DNA of 64,000 nt from Candidatus Nitrotoga sp. MKT (lineage in GTDB: Bacteria; Pseudomonadota; Gammaproteobacteria; Burkholderiales; Gallionellaceae). The notes beneath the pieces are model-generated. The model made no database searches and had not been told where the DNA came from. It was given only the letters and a program-made list of their open reading frames with translations. The stretch covers positions 150,835 through 214,834 of the forward strand of contig QFXH01000004.1 in assembly GCA_003402345.1 (NCBI GenBank), in the 5' to 3' direction. This document shows, in pieces, positions 56,967 through 64,000 of the stretch; the first letter of the stretch is position 1; the number at the start of each line of letters is the position of its first letter. The translations under genes and the position numbers were made by a program.

Positions 56967-57419
56967 TTAGCTCAGACCGTTTGCTTTAACTTTACGCCTG
57001 CTGAAGCAAAGACCGGCGAGACCTAATCCTAAAAGAACAAGTGTGCCTGGCTCCGGTACACTCGCTCCACCGAGCGGTGCTCCACTCCCCTCGGTTGACG
57101 TCACCCGCACCAGGAATGATCCGGCATCACCAGAGTGCACCGTTTGAGCCATGAATGAATTGTATGCACCTGCGTAGTCCGAGTTACCGACCTGCAAGTC
57201 ATCGTTAATTATAAACCCTAGCGCCCTGCTATTATTATCACCCGCGTCATTCAATAGCCCAATCGTATATCCGTAACATCCCGCTACATCTCCCCAAAAC
57301 TCACAATAAATCCTTCCCGTATCATGCACGTAAAATACGTCAAGCGTGTTACCCAACGCTGCTATCAGGCCGTCCGCCACACCCTCCTGGGGGGAATTGG
57401 GGTCAGATACCGTGATTTC
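56967..57419 (-). pseudogene. PEP-CTERM protein gene, 5' truncated
   Basis: Open from 57419 to the stop at 56967 (about 150 residues). The C-terminus VPEPGTLVLLGLGLAGLCFS then RRK is a textbook PEP-CTERM exosortase sorting signal. The body (YCEFWGDVAGCYGYTIGLLN and others) has no known domain. No signal peptide precedes it: the frame begins just after a TAA belonging to a different gene tail, at a TGGGGTCAGA junction motif. A GTG at 57380 could start a 137-residue product without export signal. The N-terminus was evidently lost by rearrangement. Confidence 0.7.
57397..57410 (+). repeat. Junction motif copy 2 (TTGGGGTCAGATAC)
   Basis: Occurs exactly where the truncated PEP-CTERM frame meets the NodT-type tail. 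Confidence 0.55.
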
Positions 57420-57515
57420 TTAAGTTTGCCCGGATCGCCAATCCCCGCCAAGAGCTTTGAGTAACGCTGTACTGACAAATCTTGGTCTTGAAGCTGGTTT
57501 CTTGTGGATGCTCAT
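57420..57515 (-). pseudogene. NodT-type outer-membrane efflux protein, C-terminal tail (copy 1)
   Basis: Minus-strand frame MSIHKKPASRPRFVSTALLK followed by ALGGDWRSGQT and a stop. The STALLKALGGDW ending is typical of the last residues of NodT/RND outer-membrane factors. Its ATG overlaps the vapC stop (ATGA). A second, similar tail lies at 58446-58540. Confidence 0.5.
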
Positions 57516-57919
57516 GGTTTCAAAGTTAGGTGAACCACTAGTTCGGAGTATTGGCGCAACACACCATCGGTGGTGAGCAAATAGGCGGGCAACGATTGCG
57601 CTTGTGCGACCAGCAGACGATCAAACGGATCGCGGTGATGCCAGGGCAAATTCACTAACGGGTAACAATCCTCCCCTTTCACCCGCAACTCGGTAAAGCC
57701 CGTATCCAATGCCAGCCGATGAATATCCTCGGGAGAAAAATCAAAATCTGCCCGATTCAACGAACGCTTGATAGCCACCTCCCAAATGCTCGCGGCACTG
57801 AAATACACCGTGTTGGACGCATCCGTTAAACCTGCCACCACCTCTGGCGGCAAGCGTTCCGGTGCCAGCAATGCCGCCAGCAACACATTGGTATCCAGCA
57901 AATAAACATGTGCGATCAT
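57512..57919 (-). CDS. vapC: PIN-domain toxin (VapC)
   Basis: 135 residues: YLLDTNVLLAALL (first catalytic Asp), SAASIWEVAIK (Glu) and HHRDPFDRLLVAQAQSLPAY (Asp pair), then LLTTDGVLRQY. These are the acidic residues of the PIN ribonuclease site. It should cut RNA when released from its antitoxin, which is encoded immediately upstream with the stop and start adjacent. An intact type II toxin-antitoxin pair. Confidence 0.9.
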   Translation of the reverse strand: MIAHVYLLDTNVLLAALLAPERLPPEVVAGLTDASNTVYFSAASIWEVAIKRSLNRADFDFSPEDIHRLALDTGFTELRVKGEDCYPLVNLPWHHRDPFDRLLVAQAQSLPAYLLTTDGVLRQYSELVVHLTLKP

Positions 57920-58162
57920 TTACTTGCCTTGCTCAAACATCTCGACTATTTCGCTGGCATTCAAGCGGTCGAATTGTTCGGGGAAGGTAAAGATTTTCTT
58001 GCCCAGCCCCAGTTTGCGCGGCTTGCTGGTGACTGTATCCAACGCCACCAGGCGAGCCACTGGCTTACCCGCGCGTGCGATTATTATCTCCTCGCCTGCT
58101 TCGGCTTGATCGACAAAACGGGAGAATTGGGTCTTGGCTTCATGGATGTTGACGGTTTGCAT
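57920..58162 (-). CDS. Phd/YefM-family antitoxin
   Basis: 80 residues: MQTVNIHEAKTQFSRFVDQA then EAGEEIIIARAGKPVARLVAL is the Phd fold that dimerises and binds the operator; the C-terminus (FPEQFDRLNASEIVEMFEQG) is the flexible toxin-neutralising tail. It immediately precedes vapC with no gap. It should repress its own promoter upstream of 58162, near the AATTGAATGGACTAATGTTA region. Confidence 0.9.
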   Translation of the reverse strand: MQTVNIHEAKTQFSRFVDQAEAGEEIIIARAGKPVARLVALDTVTSKPRKLGLGKKIFTFPEQFDRLNASEIVEMFEQGK

Positions 58163-58239
58163 GGCGTACCTCGGTTTAATTGAATGGACTAATGTTAGTC
58201 CGAATTAGGCCATTTAACAATAGGCACATCTATTTTCGA

Positions 58240-58425
58240 TCACGCGCAAACGCAGCGCACGTCAATCTGGCCGGTGACGGCGGCGGAGATCAGCGTGGTG
58301 CGGCGTTCTTGCAGCAGGTCGATGGCGTGGTTAGCTTCGGCGGTGAGGGTGTCGAGTTTGGTCATTTCAGTCTTGAGAAAGCTGAATTGCCCGGGTTTCG
58401 TGGAAGATGCTGGTTGAAATTCCAA
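58240..58425 (-). pseudogene. HsdS (type I restriction specificity) C-terminal remnant
   Basis: The frame reads SFLKTEMTKLDTLTAEANHA then IDLLQERRTTLISAAVTGQI and DVR, the conserved end of the second central helix of type I specificity subunits. The two DNA-recognition domains and any hsdM/hsdR are absent. A leftover fragment. Confidence 0.75.
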
Positions 58426-58445
58426 TTATTACTGAGGAGAACTTA

Positions 58446-58540
58446 TTTGCTCAGATCGCCAGTCCCCGCCAAGTGCTTTGAGCAAAGCTGTGCTGGCGAT
58501 CAAGCTTCGGCCAGTTATATTGAGGCTGCGCATGTCCGCA
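58446..58540 (-). pseudogene. NodT-type outer-membrane efflux protein, C-terminal tail (copy 2)
   Basis: Minus-strand frame ITGRSLIASTALLKALGGDW followed by RSEQISSPQ and a stop. It shares STALLKALGGDWRS with copy 1 at the nucleotide level (about 50 bp). Two tails of one gene type 1 kb apart bracket the phd-vapC pair and the HsdS remnant. Confidence 0.5.
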
Positions 58541-58560
58541 TCAAGCGTGGAGTACGCTAG

Positions 58561-58781
58561 CGATCAACGTCCGGTGGCATACCTTCCTCAAGTGCTCACG
58601 CTTGAATATCCATTAAATCCGGGGCGGACAGACGGATATTGATCCGCTTTTCTTTGAGAAAAGTAGCGGTAGCGGCGGCTTTGAATTTTGCCAACCTTGC
58701 TTTGGGAGGAGACGTGGCCTTAAGCTCGCCCTTCTCATAGGCGTCCAAGATATCTTTTTTAAACGCATCAAGTTTTTTCAT
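58561..58781 (-). pseudogene. CopG/BrnA-like antitoxin, broken by an in-frame stop
   Basis: 61 residues, MKKLDAFKKDILDAYEKGEL through RINIRLSAPDLMDIQA, then TGA; after the stop the same frame goes on with ALEEGMPP, as in intact homologues where DIQxKALEEGMP is continuous. The family part ends near 58570, where the NodT-type tail begins. The gene is thus both interrupted and truncated, and its toxin gene is missing. Confidence 0.65.
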
Positions 58782-58850
58782 CTGGGTTACTCCTCATTGA
58801 GTAGTCTCTGGTTACCTTTCTGCTTGGAATAACTGTCTTCAAAAAATAGT

Positions 58851-58870
58851 GATCTGACACCAGTTATCCA
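58851..58870 (-). repeat. Junction motif copy 3, left flank of the AAA gene
   Basis: GATCTGACACCAGTTATCC. Together with copy 4 (GACCCCAGTTATCC at 60112-60125) it forms a direct repeat (14 bp, one mismatch) on either side of the AAA/DUF4143 gene. Confidence 0.6.
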
Positions 58871-58886
58871 ACACGGCAGATACTCA

Positions 58887-60020
58887 TCATGCCGACAAAC
58901 CCATCAGCCAGTTAGCGGCATCAGTAATTCTGATTCCGTTGCGGAACTCTTCTTGACGCAATCCATAAACTATCTGCACAGCCTCCGTATCAGGAAACTG
59001 TTCAGCAAATCGTGACAGGCCGCGATGCGGCTTATTGTCACCCAACTTGCATTCAATCATTTGTGTCAGCGCTCCTTCCTCACTGAGCGCGAAATCTACT
59101 TCCGTACCATCCTTGGTGCGAATGTAATGCAGGCCAGCCGTTCTTCCCGCGCTATCCTGTAAAAAATGTACATGCTTCAGCAGCATTCCCGCCACCGCAT
59201 TTTCCAAGCGTACACCTTGATCACCTCGAACCAATCCCGTATCAAAAAAATATACTTTAGGACTTTTTAAAATAGCGCGGGCAATGTTGTGATGCCAGGG
59301 CTGAACGGTAAAAACGATAAACAACGCCTGTAGAATATCCAGATAGCGTTTCAATGTCGCGGGTGAAACCGCCAGATCGCGTGCCATGGATGCTAACGAA
59401 AGTGGTGACCCCACACGTTCGCGCAACAACTCCACAAACAGGCGCATCGTATTGATCTCATGCAGGCGTGAAAACTCCAGTACATCTTCACGAATCAGAT
59501 CGTTGAAATACTGTGCACGCCAGCGATCGGCCTGCACTGAGTCACTAGCCAGGCACGGCTCGGGGAAGCCACCTCTTTCCAACAAATGATCCAAAGCATC
59601 GGCGGGCTCCACATGTTGCTGTTCACACCACTCGCGCACCGAAAACGGATGCAAGCGGAAAGAAAAATAACGACCCGCCAGTGAATCGCCCCCTTGCCGA
59701 AATGTTTCCATGCGCGCACTACCCGTTACCAACAGTGCCTGCTCGGGCGAACGCCCATCTACCACTCCCTTCAACCAGCCCTTCCAGGCGTGCATTTTGT
59801 GAATCTCATCCATGACGAGTAGCTTAGCGCGTGGACTCCATGACTGGCGCTGCAACACACTCCGGTCTGGCAACACCTCCCAGTTGAGGTATTGAGCACT
59901 CCCAAACAACTGCATCAACTGACGAGCAAACGTAGTTTTCCCCACCTGTCGTGGTCCAGTCAACACCACCATCTTAGTGGTCAAATCTTTCAATACCAAT
60001 TCGTCGAGATAGCGTTTCAT
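58887..60020 (-). CDS. AAA-family ATPase with DUF4143
   Basis: 377 residues: Walker A GPRQVGKTT at residue 22, Walker B LLVMDEIHK near 66, sensor LVTGSARM near 97, AAA_14 module up to about 130, then DUF4143 with winged-helix and nuclease-like part (KVYFFDTGLVRG, ENAVAGMLLKHV, DGTEVDFALSEEG, MIECKLG). The EVDF...IECK residues resemble a PD-(D/E)XK-like site. Such orphan ATPases are very common mobile accessory genes of unknown function. Flanked by 14-bp direct repeats. Confidence 0.85.
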   Translation of the reverse strand: MKRYLDELVLKDLTTKMVVLTGPRQVGKTTFARQLMQLFGSAQYLNWEVLPDRSVLQRQSWSPRAKLLVMDEIHKMHAWKGWLKGVVDGRSPEQALLVTGSARMETFRQGGDSLAGRYFSFRLHPFSVREWCEQQHVEPADALDHLLERGGFPEPCLASDSVQADRWRAQYFNDLIREDVLEFSRLHEINTMRLFVELLRERVGSPLSLASMARDLAVSPATLKRYLDILQALFIVFTVQPWHHNIARAILKSPKVYFFDTGLVRGDQGVRLENAVAGMLLKHVHFLQDSAGRTAGLHYIRTKDGTEVDFALSEEGALTQMIECKLGDNKPHRGLSRFAEQFPDTEAVQIVYGLRQEEFRNGIRITDAANWLMGLSA

Positions 60021-60109
60021 TGACTAAGCGTACAACAAATTCAATAAAGTCGCGACTTTATTATTTAATAATGCAAAAAAGTCGAAATATACAATATAAA
60101 TTCGATAGT

Positions 60110-60126
60110 AGACCCCAGTTATCCTC
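60110..60126 (-). repeat. Junction motif copy 4, right flank of the AAA gene
   Basis: AGACCCCAGTTATCC, 5 bp before the partial addA copy begins. Confidence 0.6.
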
Positions 60127-60130
60127 GCAT

Positions 60131-60498
60131 GTGCGAAACAAGCGCTGATAGTGAGCGGAAATGGCGAATTGAAAAAAACTTCCTGGTATGGCCGCATCGC
60201 GGCGGCGGTGGAAGAGAGCGATAATCCCTTGCTGATTGCGGCTGATAATCTTGCTGCTGTTTTACCTGAAGTCGCTACTGAAATCGATGCGGCATTATTG
60301 CGTCCATTACCCACTGGTCAACGCGCAATGCGCTCCACCGCTGCTCAGCGGCAAGGCGTTTTGTTACACACGTTGTTGCAACATTTAAGTGCATCTTCGC
60401 CAGGCACCTCTGTCCTGCTTACAGCAGATGGAATCAAGAAGAGAGAGATGGCTGACATAGCGGCGCTGCAACTACAGTTCGACATCTCGTCCAGCGAC
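60131..60498 (+). pseudogene. Partial duplicate of addA
   Basis: 368 bp very similar to 55338-55714 of addA: SGNGELKKTSWYGRIAAAVE, AALLRPLPTGQRAMRSTAAQ and AALQLQFDISSSD recur with few changes and one 9-bp net deletion. It has neither the helicase motifs nor the nuclease end. The frame stays open, with no start of its own. It shows that the block 56054-60130 lies between two copies of addA sequence. Confidence 0.9.
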
Positions 60499-60573
60499 CA
60501 GGATGATTAACATGTAGGCCTGTTGCTACCCCCCAACGGGATGTTGAATTTTATGGCAACGCGGCTTAGAAAG

Positions 60574-61449
60574 CTAATCTACTGCTTTAGTAATAGGGGC
60601 TTCGGCGTACAATATTTCGAGCCGCTCTTCGTCTACTTCAAGAAGCCGTAGGCAAGCAACACCTAGCTTTGTCCATTCCTGGGTCATGCTCAAACCAAGT
60701 TTTTTCTGCACAAGATGTTCCGCGAGTTGTGATGTTGCGATGAGTCTGCGGCTCATTATGGGTAGATCTGAATGGGCAGATTCTATCTTCGCAAGTTCGT
60801 GGTGGTTGCGAATACCGAGACAGAGCTCTTCCGGTAGCCACCAACTTTGTGCCAAGATATGTCCTATCATGGCATGATTAGTCGGGATTTCAGTTTCCTC
60901 AACCTCTATGAAACAACGTTCGCTATCACTGTTTGCTTCAGCTAGCGCTTTACCATATTCCGGAAAGTACCCCAGCAGAACCGGAATTCCGCAGTCACGG
61001 AACAAGCCGAAGGTATAAGCATCATTGACATGCAGACCACGTAACTTGAGTTCCTGTGCCAACCATGCGGACAAGCGCGCAATGCGTGCAGAAGCATCCC
61101 AAAAACGCTCCAAATTCCTCACATTTGGAAAGGATTTGCGCAGGATAATACCGGCCACAATATGACTGGATGCTTTTAAGCCGAGCATCGTAAGCGCTTC
61201 GTTTGCTGAACGCACCCGCTGGCGCATTCCAGAATAAGGCGAATTGGCTGTTTTGATCAAGCCGGCCGAGAGTGCCACATCGGCTCCAATAATATCTGCC
61301 AAACGTTTAAAGTCCGGCTCATCTTTGCCCATTTCAGCCATAAAACGATCCAGGACAGCAGGACATGGGGGGATACCAATATCGAGAATGGCACTCTCGA
61401 ACAAGCTGTCGACTGGCGCTGGGCGGGAGTTTTGTTGTGTGCCACTCAT
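60574..61449 (-). CDS. HDOD-domain signalling protein
   Basis: About 291 residues from MSGTQQNSRPAP, preceded by GAGGAAAATG, better than the TTG at 61473. The HDOD domain spans ~30-230 with DIGIPPCPAVLDRFMAEM, GADVALSAGLIKTANSPY, TFGLFRDCGIPVLLGYFPEY and HAMIGHILAQSWWLPEELCL. HDOD domains are degenerate HD folds without full metal ligands and act in signalling, motility and stress circuits. It follows the DUF342 gene by 36 bp and is likely cotranscribed. Confidence 0.87.
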   Translation of the reverse strand: MSGTQQNSRPAPVDSLFESAILDIGIPPCPAVLDRFMAEMGKDEPDFKRLADIIGADVALSAGLIKTANSPYSGMRQRVRSANEALTMLGLKASSHIVAGIILRKSFPNVRNLERFWDASARIARLSAWLAQELKLRGLHVNDAYTFGLFRDCGIPVLLGYFPEYGKALAEANSDSERCFIEVEETEIPTNHAMIGHILAQSWWLPEELCLGIRNHHELAKIESAHSDLPIMSRRLIATSQLAEHLVQKKLGLSMTQEWTKLGVACLRLLEVDEERLEILYAEAPITKAVD

Positions 61450-61485
61450 TTCATTTTCCTCGTTTTGAGTCAAGAGAGCAGGTTG

Positions 61486-63378
61486 TTACTGAGCTTTGTA
61501 CTGCCACTTAAGCTGTCCTTGACAATCAGAAAATATCTTTTTATTAGGTGCCCCCATATTCTGCAAGCTGATTTTTAGCTCGCTTCTGGACAGGTTTTGG
61601 AATCCGCGTAGATCTAAGTGTGTGCGCAACGTTTGTACCGCGGTTTCGCCTAACACTTCTTTGATATTGCAGTATAGCTTGGAGAGGCTGGTTTCTATTT
61701 GCTGAGACAGATCGATAATTGTATTAAGTAGAGACTTACGCTTGCCCATTAAGGCAAGAGAGTCCTTTACTGCTGAAGGGAAGCGTGCAAATATTTTCTG
61801 CCATTCGCTATGTTGCTGCGTAGTCAGCTCGATTTTCCCTTCACGAATTTTGTCACCCAATTCAATGAATTTGGCGAGCTTTGGGTCGGCCCGCGCAGCC
61901 GCCATCTCGACGGCATTCCTCTGCAAGACTGCATCAATTTTGACTATATTTTCCTTGGCGGCGATGATTTGACTTTCAAGGGTAGGATGATTTGGCAGTA
62001 ACACGGTGACGACCGTTTCCCTATCCTTACGTGCCAGCGTAGAAGAAAGATCAATCATATTGCCGACAATTGCACAACCTTCCACCACGCCGACCTGCAA
62101 TGTTTCAGCAACAATGTCGCAATTCACTGCGCGTTTGATGGAGACAGACTTGCCGAAAATTACGCAAGATTCTGCATAATTGACGGTAATGTTGCCATCC
62201 CATGCCTCAATGCTGGCGTTAATGGCCCGGCCATGTATAGAAACATTGCCGCCATTGCTTTTGGCATTGCCGCCGGAAAGGTTGTCATCGATACAAATAT
62301 CGCCATCTGATGAATGGATAGTGCCGTACACCGCAGAGCGGAAAGTCATGTGCTTACCCTTTACGATACGACCTTCCTGTACTTCACCATGCTCGACGAA
62401 ATTATCCACGTCCAACTTGATGTCACCGGTAGATTTCGTGCTGATGCCACTTCTATTTTCAATTGTGGCAGTTACCTCCACTTTTTTTGATCTCTCGTCA
62501 AATCGCAAAAAGCCATCCATGTCAGCCACGATTATGTCGCCCTGAGCGCCGGTTTCGAGGCGAGTGCCAGGGCCAGACATTGCACGCAAGTCGATATCTT
62601 TAGGCGTGCGGGGTTCGATGGTTGCGCCAGTCACACGGTAACCAGGATCGCCAAGCGCACAGGGAATCTTGCGCAGCAACGGTATATTTCTAATCACTTG
62701 TGGAAAGTAATTTTTAGCTGCATTAAGTGATGCTTTGCCGTTGGCGTTTATTAGCGGAGAACGATCTTGGCGTAGATCGGATTTTTCTTCTACTATTTGT
62801 GCGTCTCGGCTATCGGTTGGTTCGCGCTGATATGCGATTTCGATAAGTGTTGCCACACCACTTTGAATGACTGTACGCACCGCATCAGCATCGATACCAA
62901 AAGTCACCCCATGACACCACATTGCTGCGACAAATTCATCGAAATCCAATTTGGTCCGGCGTAATTCGGTCTTTTGGGTAACTTCGGCAATAGAACTGAT
63001 ACCGCGATCTCCAGAAGTGCCAAGAACCGGAGTTTCAAATGTTACCTCAGTGAATACAGGTTCAAATAGATATTGCGCGAATCCTCTGGGAGTAATTTTT
63101 GCTATTCGATACAGGCTCTTGCGGTGAGGAGCGAAAATGGCAATTTCACTGGCAAGTCGAACTTCCGTTGGTAATCCATTTTTTGCTGTGACGGGCTTTG
63201 TGCCATACAACAAATCTAAGAAGAGTGCATAGTCCAAATCTTTGAAATAAGCGTCATTTTTAAACAGACGGTCAATGAACTGTCGTAAGATATCCTGTGC
63301 AGGGGGCGGCGAAATCAAGATAAATACACCATTTTCCCGGACTTGCACATAGTTTGGCAGCATAGATACTTGCGACAT
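61486..63378 (-). CDS. FapA/DUF342-family protein
   Basis: 630 residues. The N-terminal ~190 residues are unassigned; a FapA region follows (GDPGYRVTGATIEPRTPKDI, DLRAMSGPGT, DIIVADMDGFLRFDER). Then comes a right-handed beta-helix-like tract of short polar repeats (SGGNAKSNGGNVSIHGRAIN and others) and a helical C-terminus (ENIVKIDAVLQRNAVEMAAA and beyond). Family members are polymer-forming or flagellar/MinD-regulating proteins of unclear biochemistry. It is the promoter-proximal gene of a two-gene unit with the HDOD protein. Confidence 0.82.
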   Translation of the reverse strand: MSQVSMLPNYVQVRENGVFILISPPPAQDILRQFIDRLFKNDAYFKDLDYALFLDLLYGTKPVTAKNGLPTEVRLASEIAIFAPHRKSLYRIAKITPRGFAQYLFEPVFTEVTFETPVLGTSGDRGISSIAEVTQKTELRRTKLDFDEFVAAMWCHGVTFGIDADAVRTVIQSGVATLIEIAYQREPTDSRDAQIVEEKSDLRQDRSPLINANGKASLNAAKNYFPQVIRNIPLLRKIPCALGDPGYRVTGATIEPRTPKDIDLRAMSGPGTRLETGAQGDIIVADMDGFLRFDERSKKVEVTATIENRSGISTKSTGDIKLDVDNFVEHGEVQEGRIVKGKHMTFRSAVYGTIHSSDGDICIDDNLSGGNAKSNGGNVSIHGRAINASIEAWDGNITVNYAESCVIFGKSVSIKRAVNCDIVAETLQVGVVEGCAIVGNMIDLSSTLARKDRETVVTVLLPNHPTLESQIIAAKENIVKIDAVLQRNAVEMAAARADPKLAKFIELGDKIREGKIELTTQQHSEWQKIFARFPSAVKDSLALMGKRKSLLNTIIDLSQQIETSLSKLYCNIKEVLGETAVQTLRTHLDLRGFQNLSRSELKISLQNMGAPNKKIFSDCQGQLKWQYKAQ

Positions 63379-63690
63379 TTAGTTATATCAAGAGATTTAA
63401 TGGCCGCAATAGTGATTGCGGGGCTGTTCAATACTGCTAAAGTAGCTGGAGCTGATTTACTTCTAATGGCACTTTGTTGCCGATCATGACTGCCCGCATC
63501 TTGCTGGACATTTTACACCATGCTTGGCAATTAATGGCACGCTGCTGCCCATCGCCCAGCAATACTAACCGACAGAAAGCCAACATTCAAACACAACCAC
63601 CATTTGTATGGTGGCCACCGCCAGCAGCAATCTTTTTTTGCTGCCGTTTACTGCCTTGAGTGTTGCTTGAGCTTTGAAAGAATTTGCGCT
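63379..63690. other. Gene-free stretch upstream of the FapA-like gene
   Basis: Contains the palindrome CCACCATTTGTATGGTGG (63596-63613), but no convincing gene. A short plus-strand frame (63474-63659) lacks recognisable features. Confidence 0.4.
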
Positions 63691-63803
63691 AAGGAAACGC
63701 TGATTAATTCGTCATCCCCGCGAAAGCGGGGACCCAGCTTATTGATTTAACTGGGTTCCCGCTTTCGCGGGAACGACGATTCTGGATTAATCAGTGTTTC
63801 CCT
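63691..63803. mobile_element. MITE-like palindromic element
   Basis: About 113 bp with near-perfect terminal inverted repeats (AGGAAACGCTGATTAAT at 63692-63708 and ATTAATCAGTGTTTCCC at 63786-63802). Internally CCCCGCGAAAGCGGGGACCC and GTTCCCGCTTTCGCGGGAAC form a large palindrome. The CGTCATTCCCGCGAAAGCGGGAA type of core is widely dispersed in proteobacterial genomes. No transposase is inside. Confidence 0.8.
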
Positions 63804-64000
63804 AAGTATTTTATTGATCCGGCCAGTTGAACTTTCCATACTGCATATTTCACGCGAGCATCCTGAAAGTATTTTTTGACACGCGCGGATGATTTTTCCA
63901 ATGTTTGCATCTGTTCGGTTGTTGCGGCTTTCAGCTTGTCCTTGCTGCGTACCGGAACCTTTGAATAAATGGCGTACTTCAAGTCGGCGTTAAGCCTCTC
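63791..64000 (-). CDS. C-terminal end of an unrecognised protein (runs off the window)
   Basis: About 69 residues are visible, from the window edge to the stop at 63791: a basic, helical stretch (YSKVPVRSKDKLKAATTEQM, SSARVKKYFQDARVKYAVWK) ending SIKYLGKH. The last three codons and the stop lie in the end of the MITE-like element, so the insertion seems to have replaced the original C-terminus. The family is not recognised. Confidence 0.5.
   Translation of the reverse strand, partial: ERLNADLKYAIYSKVPVRSKDKLKAATTEQMQTLEKSSARVKKYFQDARVKYAVWKVQLAGSIKYLGKH

Noticed and set aside
58180..58560. 126-codon plus-strand frame opposite HsdS and NodT remnants
   Set aside because: The minus strand carries recognisable HsdS and NodT endings; this frame is their shadow.
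63474..63659. 61-codon plus-strand frame upstream of the MITE
   Set aside because: Cys/Pro/His-rich composition and internal palindromes suggest a non-coding region.

Overview
The window looks like a chromosome segment of a mesophilic betaproteobacterium of moderate GC content. The best fit is the Nitrosomonadales/Gallionellaceae area, which is an inference from gene content. The supports are a complete proteobacterial outer-membrane and lipid A gene cluster in canonical order, a proteobacterial-type glutamate-cysteine ligase, a GlrK/QseG/GlrR-type two-component operon, a DsrC/TusE-family protein, and a PEP-CTERM sorting tail. No replication origin, CRISPR array or complete prophage is visible.

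Layout. 1-2.1 kb: the 5' part of gshA diverges from the ABC-F gene ybiT. 2.1-4.4 kb: a decayed accessory patch with pieces of three antitoxin genes, an Abi_C-domain protein and the C-terminal remnant of a type ISP restriction enzyme. 4.4-11.4 kb: smr and trxB diverge from mltB, a sensor kinase/lipoprotein/sigma54-activator operon and tRNA-Lys(CUU). 11.7-25.9 kb: one long minus-strand housekeeping cluster, rpsB-tsf-pyrH-frr-uppS-cdsA-dxr-rseP-bamA-skp-lpxD-fabZ-lpxA-lpxB-rnhB. It covers translation, UMP synthesis, isoprenoid and phospholipid precursors, outer-membrane protein assembly and lipid A. A promoter and a probable S2-binding leader lie upstream of rpsB. 26-29 kb: an insertion-sequence scrap heap (an IS3 relic, and a degenerate IS3 nested inside an IS30 relic) around a DsrC-like protein that has lost its C-terminal cysteine. 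28.9-41.3 kb: mobA, an ankyrin protein, rluC, rne, a low-MW phosphatase, uvrB, an aspartate aminotransferase and a large coiled-coil/AsmA-like membrane protein with an internal 315-bp tandem duplication.

41.4-47.2 kb starts at an intact tRNA-Asn and ends at a 32-bp copy (one mismatch) of that tRNA's 3' half. It therefore looks like a decayed integrated island, holding a wrecked IS3-family element, a BASS-family transporter, an EF-hand protein, a CsbD protein and two diverged copies of a ~210-bp repeat, one ending in a strong terminator. 47.2-49.8 kb: an ATP-grasp protein, a small cytochrome c and a 7Fe ferredoxin. 49.9-56.1 kb: addB and addA for double-strand-break processing.

56.1-60.5 kb is a modular accessory block: a uracil-DNA-glycosylase-like protein, a truncated PEP-CTERM gene, a phd/vapC pair between two NodT-type gene ends, a HsdS tail, a broken CopG-like antitoxin and an AAA/DUF4143 ATPase. 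It is bounded on the far side by a 368-bp partial copy of addA, and the same short motif (TGGGGTCAGA or a close variant) sits at each module boundary. 60.5-64 kb: an HDOD protein, a FapA/DUF342 protein, a MITE-like palindromic element and the 3' end of an unrecognised gene. The accessory patches are the most interesting parts of the window; the rest is ordinary core genome.
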